From Oopsacas minuta (taxonomy: Eukaryota > Porifera > Hexactinellida > Lyssacinosida > Leucopsacidae): 64,000 nucleotides of DNA. A model generated the notes under the pieces. It saw nothing but the letters and a program-made list of their open reading frames with translations, searched no databases and was not told the origin of the DNA. The stretch covers positions 434,001-498,000 of the forward strand of contig JAKMXF010000299.1 of NCBI GenBank assembly GCA_024704765.1, written 5' to 3'. The position numbers and the translations under genes were made by a program. Positions 44,892 to 54,677 of this stretch are shown one piece after another. Every line of letters starts with the position of its first letter. Positions within the stretch are counted from its first letter, which is position 1.

Positions 44892-45054
44892 GGGCAGTTC
44901 AAACGTTATGTAACGCTACCAGGGGAGAGGGGGGGGGCGGTTATGCGAAGTGTGACAGCCCCATTCTTTTTGTATTACAAAACGGTGAAAAAGCGTGACA
45001 CAGGGAGGGGTCATAATGTAGGGAATTTTGCGTTACGTAACGTTTGAATAGCCC
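44892..45054. mobile_element. MITE with GGGC ends
   Basis: 163 bp. Left end GGGCAGTTCAAACGTTATGT. Right end, inverted, GGGCTATTCAAACGTTACGT. The interior has a G run (about 44936-44943). No target duplication was recognised and I do not assign a superfamily. A half copy lies at 47347-47415. Confidence 0.75.
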
Positions 45055-45407
45055 CTTTATTGTGGTTCATATGCAACTTCTACTTTTCCCCAGGCTGTTT
45101 AATTTTATCAGATATCCATAAAACTTTTATTATGAGCTATGGTTATAGGTTCAGTTAATCCACACGGATTATAGTATGTTCTGACTTGGATTAACAAATT
45201 ATGTATACTATCTTACAAATTAAGTCACTATTTTTGTTTAACAATTGCAGGCCCCTCGAATCCTATAAATTGCAATGGACTTTAGTTGATTAAATGCAAA
45301 CCTCTTGTTTGGACGAAATTGGCCCGTGGGGACCATTTTTGTCAAAATACTCTTCTGTATTAGTGTGCTACTACAACATTAGCTACAGTAGAATTATTAA
45401 ATTATTA

Positions 45408-45545
45408 CGGTAAACTCTCGTTACAATGAAATGCTCGGATCCAAGTTTCATTTCGTTATGAGCAGAATTTTTTGTAAATGAAGTAAAATCAATTACATCC
45501 AAGCTATTGGAGGAATAACCACTTCATTAAAAGGGGAGTTTACTG
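45408..45545. mobile_element. Pogo-like MITE just upstream of DDX6
   Basis: 138 bp, flanked by TA. Left end CGGTAAACTCTCGTTAC. Right end, inverted, CAGTAAACTCCCCTTTTAATG. It ends 47 bp before the DDX6 start codon, so it lies in the promoter, the 5' untranslated region or a 5' intron. Confidence 0.75.
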
Positions 45546-45592
45546 TATTTTGTAAATATATAACTCCTTAGTAACAGTATAGGCACATTGCA

Positions 45593-47068
45593 ATGACAGC
45601 AATAGTAGAACAACCAATGAACTTGATTACACAGGCTAATGGAGAGTTTTTAGCCCATAAATCTGTATCATGGAAGGAGGGACTAGTCCGTCCGATCAGA
45701 GACATGCGAGTACGTACAGAAGACGTAACTGTAACAAAGGGTCACGAGTTTGAGGATTACAATCTCCGACGTGATCTCCTCATGGGGATATATGAAATGG
45801 GATTTGAGCGGCCCTCTCCTGTCCAAGAAGAAAGTATTCCAGCTATACTAGAAGGAAGGGATGTACTTGCCAGAGCAAAGAACGGGACAGGAAAGACAGC
45901 AGCCTACCTGGTACCATTGCTACAGAAAGTTTCCCCTCTGAAACCGTTCATACAAGCTATAGTTATTGTACCAACACGTGAACTTGCAATGCAAACTTCA
46001 AGCATCGCGAAATCTCTCTGCAAACATTCAGATGTTCGTGTCGTAGTAGTAACAGGAGGTACAATCTTGAAAGAAGACATTCTGCGATTAGAAGGTGTAG
46101 TACACGTCATGATCGGTACGCCAGGTCGATTATTCGATTTGATTCGTAAGGGAGTAGCTAATATGGATCAGTGTAAGATAATGGTAATGGATGAAGCTGA
46201 TAAACTGCTATCTATGGACATAAACCATTGCATTATTCAGATTATTAATTTCTTACCACCTGCAAGACAACTGCTCCAATTCTCAGCAACATTCCCACTA
46301 TCTGTCAAGACATTTTCCGATAAATATCTACTCAATCCGCACGAAGTAAACCTTATGAATGAATTGACGCTGAAGGGGGTAACACAATATTATGCATATT
46401 TAGAAGAGAGGCAGAAAGTCCATTGTCTTAACACTCTATTCAAAAAGTTACAAATACACCAAAGTGTTATATTCTGTAGCTCTAGAAACCGTGTGGAATT
46501 GCTCTCAAGGAAAATATCAGAACTTGGTTATTCCTGTTTCTACATACACTCGGGCATGCATCAGACCTACAGGAATAAGGTATTCCATGATTTTAGAAAG
46601 GGGAATTGTCGCCATCTTGTGTCAACTGATTTATTCACCCGTGGTATTGATGTACAGTCTGTTAATGTTGTAATTAACTTTGATTTTCCATCTGTAGCAG
46701 AGACTTACCTACACAGAATAGGACGTACAGGTAGATATGGACATCTCGGCTTAGCAATCAATCTTATAACTGATAAGGATACTGATAACTTGTTCAAGGT
46801 AGAAGCTGAGCTAGGTACTCGAATTCTAGCTATTCCAGGAGAGATTGATAAACGAATTTATGTGAGTGAATTCCAATACCTTGAGGATAACGAACCGCTG
46901 CTGCCCAGTCTAATCCCCAAACTCGCGAAACCTGACGCATGTGAGGAGAAGAAAGTGACCAAAGAAACAACAGAAGTACAAACAATCAAAGTGAAGGAGA
47001 GCACTGAAAAGGTTCTAACAGAAGTGAAAGATGTTACCACCAGCACGGATATAGCTGATACAAAATAA
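45593..47068 (+). CDS. DDX6: DDX6/Me31B/Dhh1-type DEAD-box RNA helicase, single exon
   Basis: This ATP-dependent RNA helicase represses translation and promotes mRNA decapping in P-bodies. The frame gives 491 residues (human DDX6 483). Motifs in order: Q motif [14 protein letters not shown], motif I AKNGTGKT, Ia PTRELAMQ, Ib TPGRL, motif II DEAD (about 199-202), motif [35 protein letters not shown] (about 373). [20 protein letters not shown] before the Q motif is typical of the DDX6 group. The C-terminal tail (about residues 440-491) is rich in Lys, Glu and Thr and is not conserved. There is no intron in the coding part, unlike RASA1 and Axin nearby. A MITE ends 47 bp before the ATG. Confidence 0.96.
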   Translation: MTAIVEQPMNLITQANGEFLAHKSVSWKEGLVRPIRDMRVRTEDVTVTKGHEFEDYNLRRDLLMGIYEMGFERPSPVQEESIPAILEGRDVLARAKNGTGKTAAYLVPLLQKVSPLKPFIQAIVIVPTRELAMQTSSIAKSLCKHSDVRVVVVTGGTILKEDILRLEGVVHVMIGTPGRLFDLIRKGVANMDQCKIMVMDEADKLLSMDINHCIIQIINFLPPARQLLQFSATFPLSVKTFSDKYLLNPHEVNLMNELTLKGVTQYYAYLEERQKVHCLNTLFKKLQIHQSVIFCSSRNRVELLSRKISELGYSCFYIHSGMHQTYRNKVFHDFRKGNCRHLVSTDLFTRGIDVQSVNVVINFDFPSVAETYLHRIGRTGRYGHLGLAINLITDKDTDNLFKVEAELGTRILAIPGEIDKRIYVSEFQYLEDNEPLLPSLIPKLAKPDACEEKKVTKETTEVQTIKVKESTEKVLTEVKDVTTSTDIADTK

Positions 47069-47346
47069 CCAGCTCATAACAACGTATATATATTATAAGT
47101 AGTTTACTATGTCATAGCAAAATCACTTAGAAACAATCTCTTGCACTCAATAACGTACTAACCATATCTCACACAAGAAAATTTATTTAGATAGCCAAGC
47201 TTGATTATGTCTGCTATTTGTGCATTTTTGTTTGTTGTTGTTTGTGTCATTTATTGATTGAATAATAATACTGATGTAGCGTTTATTATGGAAGCTATCA
47301 ATTATATTTTTGTTGTTCAAATATTTCGAAATTGCACTACGTAGAG

Positions 47347-47415
47347 AATGGGACTCCCCTCACACTTCGCATACTTCCCCTCCCCTTGAAGCGTTACGTA
47401 ACGTTTGAACAGCCC
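47347..47415. mobile_element. Half copy of the GGGC-ended MITE
   Basis: GAATGGGACTCC through GCGTTACGTAACGTTTGAAC and AGCCC matches, inverted, the left half of the element at 44892-45054. The other half is missing. Confidence 0.6.
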
Positions 47416-47710
47416 ATAATTTTAAAAAATCGAAAAATATCGATAATAAATAATTGTCTCGATTGGATTACATCGCTAGCTTGTAGCATCTATAAAAACA
47501 TAATTCCTTGAAAAGCATGTAACTCGATACTAGTTCAGATCTGCTTTCTCAGTTCCGATCCTAGTTTGTATAATAATCGTGACTGAATCTGTACACTCCT
47601 GACTATATTAGCTAAATTGGTGCACCTGTAGACCCAAGGCGAGGACGGGGCACGAAAATCTTCACCCCCCTAGGACCGCCACTGCCAAAAGATTCGGAGA
47701 GAGACATTTG

Positions 47711-48056
47711 TGTACAGATTTTCTGGGTAAATACTTAGAAATCAGTCTAAGGTTACAGCTCCCTTTAACTCGGCGAACTGCACACCAGTAGAATCTTTCA
47801 TTTGCGATAATAAATAGAATTTCTCTTCTTATACAAATATACAGTCAACATCCGTTATCTCGAACCCTCATTGGAAATCAAATTCTGTTCGGGTTAACGG
47901 GCATTCGAGATAACGGATGTTGACTGTATATTTGTATAAGAAGAGAAATTCTATTTATTATCGCAAATGAAAGATTCTACTGGTGTGCAGTTCGCCGAGT
48001 TAAAGGGAGCTGTAACCTTAGACTGATTTCTAAGTATTTACCCAGAAATCTGTACA
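47711..48056. mobile_element. 346-bp palindrome with an 85-bp pogo-like MITE at its centre
   Basis: Outer arms 47711-47841 and 47927-48056 are inverted copies differing, by eye, only by one T in a T run. They begin TGTACAGATTTTCTGGG. Between them, bounded by TA on both sides, is a small element 47842-47926 with ends CAGTCAACATCCGTTATCTC. The flanks share the direct repeat CATTTG (47705-47710 and 48057-48062). The geometry matches the larger palindrome at 34838-35775 although the sequences are unrelated. No coding frame. Confidence 0.85.
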
Positions 48057-48407
48057 CATTTGTCTTTGTACACAAGTGTTGTACTTCCCGTTCTGATTGA
48101 AAACAAATAGATACGTATAACTTTAATCACAACAATTAATAAGATACAAACAATACACGTATAAACTTATTTAGTAAAAAAATTACAGAAAATATGGCAT
48201 GGAAATCGAGTATTTCTACAGAACTGTATTAATCTTACATAAGTAAATAATTAATGTGTTGGTTCCAAATTATATAAAAAGTTTGTATCAAAAAAAAAGT
48301 ATTTAAGAACATTTTGAATGGGAATTCTGTTAGAAAGTGAATAAGTTGCTGCTGTATTTATATTTACAAACATGCAGTAAGGGAGTGTTAGGTTGCGAGG
48401 GAGTTAA

Positions 48408-51400
48408 TTAAACTGTATCATTCGATTTTACGATTATTCGTATTATCAGTGTATCATCTTTGAGGTATTGTACTTCTTCTGTTTCATGTAATAGCTCTTC
48501 ATGGGAAATAAACTGTGGACATCCGTGTCCTGTCTCGCCTCGTTCTTCCATTGGTCTCTGAAATGCTTTGTCTCCACTGTCTGAATTCTGCCAGTGATAG
48601 TGCTTGCCACCAGGGATGTAGTTTAGTAGAATGTATTTACGGCTTCCGGCAAATGGCCATGATAAATATGGATCATTTTTCCCTAAAAGGACAGTCATAA
48701 ATACGGGAAATTCCGATAATACAGAGAATTCAAATAAATGATATAAGTGAACCATGGATGTATTATACGTATATGTATCTGTATTTTTGGAAGATAATTG
48801 TATGATTGAATGAATATATGAAAGAATGAATACGAAAATTACCTTTTGGATGATCGCTAAATATATTATGTTTTATATCCATGGTTTTCAACTACAGTAT
48901 ACTCTGAGTAAAATAATATGCTTACCTCTCATCATAAACAGTCCCAGACCGATATGTGTATCCTCTCCAGGTCCGAATCCATTAAGAGCAACAGACACAC
49001 ATACTCTATATCCAGAAGGACTGGTGTAGAATGGATTTGAGTAGATAAACTGTTTCAATTTAAATTTCTCGCTAACACACTTAATAACCCACGTATAGTT
49101 ACCCCATACATTTAGCTCTTCGATTTGAGATACTCTCTTACTGTAATTACCGAGAAAAGTTTTCAAACGTTTGTTTTCTTCGTTAGCTTTCTGTAATTCT
49201 TCATGGAGATATTCTACTTCCTAGAAGGATACAATATAATATCATACACGTAGTTGTTCCATAACCAGTTGACATAAGTTATCTCGATTCTCTAATGCCA
49301 GTTTTCTCGACTATTCACTATCTAGAACAAAATTTCTTTCCCAGTCGAAAATAGTATTTGTCAAGTTTGAGAAATTATAATAGTAAATTTTTTTCAAAAA
49401 ATGAGATACATTAGAACTCGGATTAGTTCCCATTAATTATAATACAAATCCTACTTGGACAATACGTTGACTAGGATCGTACGTACTAAATTTGTTTCCC
49501 GAAGTAGCACGTCTTATCCGAGTTCTATGGTATACGTATATTGTTTGTATTTATAAAGCTAGCCTCCTGTTTGGTTTGATTCTTCTTATCCTTGGTGGTA
49601 GAAGAGTTGAACTTGTCTCCCTCTCCGGGGGAAATAGAGGAGGGGGTACCAACATTGTTTATAGTCAGTTTATCTTGTAGCTTCACTACCACATTACAAA
49701 TTTCTAAGAGTCTTTTCTCAAATCCTTCCAGCTTCCCATCTAGCTTTGTATCAAGCTCCATTAGGCTATCATTCATACTCTTGCTGGTGTCAAACAGTTT
49801 CTTCTTTATCCATTCTATTGCAACAGCTTGATCTGCTTGATTACGCTCACACTCTACTATCTTAGGTTCACAGTGCTTAACCACCTAACACAGAGAAAAG
49901 TATAAATACATTGTTATTGTAATAATGTAATTTAATTGATACATATATCAATAAAATTGACGGTAATATCCTAGGTTTGCAATAACATGTTATCTCTAAA
50001 CGAACATTCAAATACCTCAAACAGCTGATAACTAATCAAGTATATAGATATGCAACTTATACAAGGTAGAATAATATTCACAAATGGCACAAAGATCACG
50101 TAAGGTTATACCTGCAGAAATAGAACCACCAAGACAGCCTAACTATCGTAGAATGAGTAAACCGGTTGTCACTATGGGGCCGATAGGGAAATCACAAGGA
50201 TATGTTGATGGAGCACGGGGTGTAGCATACCGCGAGGATACTCGCGAAATATATGTGATTGATGAAGAAAATTCGCGAATACAGATTTTTCTAAATGACG
50301 GTCAGTTCGTCCACGATTTTGGAGAAGACGAATTGGATATGCCTTCTAACATACTCCTACATGACGGACACTTGTTTATAACGGACTGGGGGTGGCCAGG
50401 AACATCTCTATTCAAATACGAAGCGAATACTGCCAAGTTAAAAAAGAAAGCGGGTAGAAATAATTTCGATCCCGAAAAGGGTTATAATTTGTTGAGACAG
50501 CCATGTGCCGGTCCAAACGGACACATTTACATACCGGACAATAACAACAACAGGATATGTGTATTTACAAAAGTCCTGGAACGAGTAAAGGTGATAAATT
50601 GCGAAGGAATGACTAGTCCAGTTGATATTAAGTTCGGGAAAGATCTTATGTATATATTAAGTAATACAGACAAATACTGCATACACATATGTACTTTATC
50701 AGGCGATAAGATAGAGTCTGTGATTACTAGAGGAGAGTTTAGAGCTAGAATGCAGGTACAATTCTCAAACTATTTCTTGAGAGATCCAGATAATAACTTC
50801 ATTATATCTGACTACAATGATCATACTGTTAAGGTATTTAATGCTAGCGGTGAAAACCTGCTATATACGGTAGGAAAAGGAGAGCTCAAATATCCAATGG
50901 GTGTATTCTTAACAAGAGATGGCGAATTAATAGTAGCATCTGAAAATATGGGTTGTGGAGTACAGGTATTCTCATCGGATTAACTATTCGTTTCAATGTT
51001 TGTACGTATTTGATACTCAGTAATTCAATGTATGTAGAATAATTTTCTAATACAATTATTTATATAGAAATATTTTCACAAACATGTGACAGCAATTTAT
51101 TGTTAATGGAACTTGTATTAATGTTTACTTCCAATAGAGTTTGTGCAACAATGTGTCAGTAAATACCATAAATGTAGAATGGGTTAGTATGAGATATGAT
51201 TAATCACCAAATATGTGTGATAATTACTGTATGCACCTATGTGTGAAACTGTCAATTTTCATGTTTATCGTATATCCCTAAATTTCGGAAGTACGCACAT
51301 ACATCTCTACGGGAGATACACCATACAACCAACAGAATAATACTTATAAACTATTCTTACTACAAACTATATTTAACAATAACTAATATTCTACTCACCA

Positions 51401-53426
51401 AATCTAGATGTACGGGAACAGAGTTATCTATATGATCCTGTAGAGCCTCTCTGTAAGGTAGCTCTAAACATCCATGGTTAATATAGGGACATTGTTGTGT
51501 AGCCAGAGGACATACATTAGCTAAGTGATCAGCAACCTGACTACGTGGTAGAATATTCCTTCTGTCTCCGATCATACATCTGTTAGGACAGGGTATAGGG
51601 TATTCAGAACAGCCTGTAGAGGCGTGGTGTTCATTCAACAGTCTGCTCTCTATGTGCTGGGCACAGTACTCACAGACTACCTGTATGAAATCAAATGCTA
51701 TTACAGTAGAATCAGATAAGACGTACTACTACATCACAAAAATATGAAATCGGTTAACAATGTCTGCTATAAACATGGTGATTGATCTTACTGGAATAAT
51801 TCATACACCGAGACTAAATATAGCATACATGTTCATTACTACCAAAATCTACGAATACTTTTCGAGACAAACGAACATACAGACAAGAGGAATGTTCTGC
51901 CTTGAAGTATTGGAACAAGGGAGTGGAAGTTAGTGAAATAGAAGAGTTGACTAAAATGCAGAAAGTGCTCTCTTAATCATAATCAAAGTGAATAACAAGC
52001 GGAACAAACTATCCACTAGAATAAATTAAATTGAGAATTCAAATCAGATATTAGAAAGTGACTATGTTTCGTAATAGGAGACAATGCACGTAGCAATTGA
52101 TTTCTCACACAAATAGCTCAGATAGTCAATGGAACTATGAAATGATCCATAATCACGTGGACTCAGATTTTGGATTGATCATCAAATTGACGAATTTCCT
52201 AAACTGTATTAAATTGGATGGGAAAAGTTTGAGATATATATGGGTGACTGCGTTTTTAGGGCCTAGTCGTTCCAATTTTAGAAATATACAGAGTAAACTT
52301 ACATGAAACTGCGTATAACGACAAATTATTGAGTCTAAAAGTTTTAGTAATAACACCTTACTGCAATTTCTGTTATAAAATTGGTCTGAATTTCGAGGTT
52401 CCACCATATGTGTGTACCTGCGAAATTGGTCAATTAATTAGCTCAAATAAAAGATAATCAGATCAATCCAAAGTACTCTAAATACACTTTCTACAACGTT
52501 AGAAAACGAAACGTCAATATCATATCGCTAATTAAGAGTATTAAATTGATATATGAACTGACTAGTCTCTTGCCACATCTTTCCTTGAGGTGCCACTCAA
52601 TTTGTCCTCTCAGCTCATTCAATCCACATCCCACAGGACATGGGATACGTATCAATTCACATTCAGTTATATGTGTGCTCACCAGGTCTGCTAATGAGCC
52701 TATCCACGGACAGGACCTAGAGTGTAGGAGAGGACATGACACTTGTAATTTTGATACCTGATTTTGATGTCTAGTGTCAGGGAATTGACCGTCAGCTGGT
52801 AATCTAAAATAATGAATTCAATATATAATATTAATATGAAAGAGCTCAGCTCGGTTATCATAACTTCCATATAAGGAAATCATTGACATAAAACTTTCTA
52901 GATACTTATAATGTCGTAGCATATGAAAATGTTTCCAAAATTCTGACGTAAGTCGAATTAATCAAGTATTTTATGAATTTATAGGTATTACTTACCGTAC
53001 GCTGCATCCCTCTTTGGGACAATCAATCTTGATTTGTTCAATGGCTCCATGAGAGAAACCAGGATTACTCATCTTCTTTCTACGTCTATTAACCTTAGCA
53101 AATGCCTGCTCCATACAGCTCTTACAGCAGACAGCACCGCAGTGAATAGTCTGTACACTCTCCTTAGCTACTCCCTTACAAAGAGCACATATCATATCAT
53201 CTGATACAGGATCTCGCATGAGATCCAGTTTGTATCCTCCCCAATGTTGTGAATGAGGTGATCTAACGTATAGCATAGCGTCTAGCATATCCTCAGGTAG
53301 TGACCGACAAGGAGAGGTTGAAGTAGACCCAGAGATGTATCTCTGAGGAGATGTGGGTGCTGTTGGTGTGGGGGGAGATGTAGAAAGGGGGGATTGAGGG
53401 AAGTTCTCTTGTGTGGGAGATGCCAT
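48408..53426 (-). CDS. TRAF-family signalling adaptor, six exons
   Basis: TRAFs link TNF-receptor and Toll-type receptors to NF-kB and JNK signalling. Exons from the 5' end: 53426-52996, 52803-52563, 51680-51399, 49884-49654, 49220-48926, 48682-48408; they join in frame to about 584 residues. A Ser/Pro/Thr-rich N-terminus leads into a RING-like segment (CALCKG, HCGAVCCKSC, CPKEGC) that lacks the usual histidine. TRAF-type zinc fingers (CPWIG, CPVGCG, CPNRC, CPYINHGC), a coiled coil, and a C-terminal MATH domain (NPFYTSPSGYRVC, DPYLSWPF, FQRP, GCPQF) follow. Subtype is unclear. The 3' end of the fourth exon is uncertain: the in-frame donor (gttggt at 49653) is weak. A 5' untranslated exon with donor gtaagt may lie near 53712-53770. 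The large intron 49885-51398 contains the NHL gene on the other strand. Confidence 0.9.
49409..49530. mobile_element. Degenerate MITE, AACTCGGATAAGACG family
   Basis: Starts CATTAGAACTCGGATTAG after TA. Ends CGTCTTATCCGAGTTCTATGG before TA (minus 1 base of match at the end). It is a diverged copy of the element at 25341-25510 and sits in the TRAF intron between exons four and five. Confidence 0.6.
50084..50983 (+). CDS. NHL-repeat beta-propeller protein, intronless, nested antisense in a TRAF intron
   Basis: The 299-residue frame starts at a clear ATG and consists of about six NHL-type blades. Recurrent motifs are GVAYREDTREIYVIDEENSR with IQIF, NGHIYIPDNNNNRICVF, and NFIISDYNDHTVKVF; the repeated D-x-x-N-x-R-I/V-x-V-F pattern is typical. 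The last blade ends GCGVQVFSSD, so the propeller looks closed and complete. NHL propellers in TRIM2/3/32/71 bind RNA or protein, but here there is no RING, B-box or coiled coil, so it is a stand-alone propeller of unknown partner. A short basic N-terminus precedes the first blade. It lies entirely in the TRAF intron 49885-51398 on the opposite strand and has no introns. Confidence 0.85.
   Translation: MAQRSRKVIPAEIEPPRQPNYRRMSKPVVTMGPIGKSQGYVDGARGVAYREDTREIYVIDEENSRIQIFLNDGQFVHDFGEDELDMPSNILLHDGHLFITDWGWPGTSLFKYEANTAKLKKKAGRNNFDPEKGYNLLRQPCAGPNGHIYIPDNNNNRICVFTKVLERVKVINCEGMTSPVDIKFGKDLMYILSNTDKYCIHICTLSGDKIESVITRGEFRARMQVQFSNYFLRDPDNNFIISDYNDHTVKVFNASGENLLYTVGKGELKYPMGVFLTRDGELIVASENMGCGVQVFSSD
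51694..51725. mobile_element. Solo end of the AACTCGGATAAGACG MITE family
   Basis: CAGTAGAATCAGATAAGACG followed by TACTACT matches the left end of the element at 25341-25510. The matching right end was not found nearby. Confidence 0.4.
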
Positions 53427-54677
53427 GTATTGTAACTTTTGTATTAGTATAATAACGCTAATATTAGTAAGCAAATAGTAAGTACAGTGATGCAGTTATT
53501 AATTGAGCGTGCAAAAGTGCAGCATTTGTTAGAAATGGGCAAAACGTAGGCTAAAAATTACTGATTCATTACGTAATCGGTCCAAATGGCCTGGTCCCGA
53601 AGTGACCCTTACCATCTTATTTCACATTCCTAAATATATTTAATAACTATCGCAAAATACATATACAAAGCACAATAGTCCAGCAACATTTATAACAATA
53701 CAGATATACTTACCATCTCCAGCTCTATACAAGTTACAGATATAGAGATGCAGGAAAATTGAATGCTATTGCGGTTGCTATTTGCTTAAGTTCTCATTTG
53801 AAAGAGAGGATTGGTCAATGAGAGATAAATTGGCTATCGTTGTGGGCATATTACTTGGGATAGTACTTATTGATTCAGAGTGATTGTGGATTGAACTAGT
53901 GTCCATGTAAGTTAGGGTGTCTGTGTGTTGTGGGTCGAGAAGTAGTGGAGGCACTATCTAGTGAAAGCAGGGATGTATATGAAATTTGTGCTGGAAATGT
54001 ATGCTTGTTGAAGCTCTCAACGGTTATATAAGGGTAACTGAGTATGTGGACTCAATTTCATAGCTTCAAGTTATATTATATGTAAATTTATTGTTGTTAT
54101 TATGAAAAATGTGAACAAATATTGAAATGTCTAAAATCTAGCAGAACCTTGGAAAAAGATCTCCAAGCAAGTGAAGTTTTACTGTACTAATGTAAACAAA
54201 TGAAAGATGCAAAATTTCTCAATAATACTTAAAATATTCCAAAATTTGCCAAATTTGGAGGAATTAAAATTTACATATAAATCTAAATTTAGAAAAACTT
54301 AGAAAATATTATTTGTGTGCAATTCTAGCTTATATATTGTTGATGATTTGTTTACTTTATGTCATGTAAATAATGAAAAAATGCTTACATTTACAAGCTA
54401 AATACAGGCTATATTCGTAAGTATAAAGGTGGAAGTATTAATTATTAGCTAATAATTATTTTGATGAATATTAATGATAAAATTGTGGTTTGATTCATTA
54501 CGCAAATGTAACCACCATTGAGGTATTCAGTCTTGAATAGTTTTACATAGAAAATAGCGATTCTCGTCAATTTAAACCGATAGTACACTAAATCACTTCT
54601 TTACAATATCTTTCCAATAAATACATATTTGATATGTAACAATTCGACGATAAAATATTTTAATAATTTCATGGAGT
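53427..54677. other. Region between TRIM 3' end and TRAF start
   Basis: No coding similarity. A good donor on the minus strand (GAGATG then gtaagt, at about 53712) marks a likely 5' untranslated exon of TRAF or, less likely, a last TRIM exon. A unit of the dispersed 140-bp repeat lies at about 54010-54130. Confidence 0.45.

Larger units (their letters stand above)
43512..45592. other. Intergenic region between Axin and DDX6
   Basis: It contains the Axin 3' untranslated region and polyadenylation signal, a copy of the dispersed 140-bp repeat near 44.04-44.16 kb, and MITEs at 44892-45054 and 45408-45545. No coding similarity was seen. Confidence 0.5.
47069..48407. other. Convergent intergenic region between DDX6 and TRAF
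   Basis: It holds the 3' ends of both genes, a half MITE (47347-47415), a hAT-like right end GGACCGCCACTG at about 47672, and the 346-bp palindrome at 47711-48056. No coding sequence was recognised. Confidence 0.55.
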
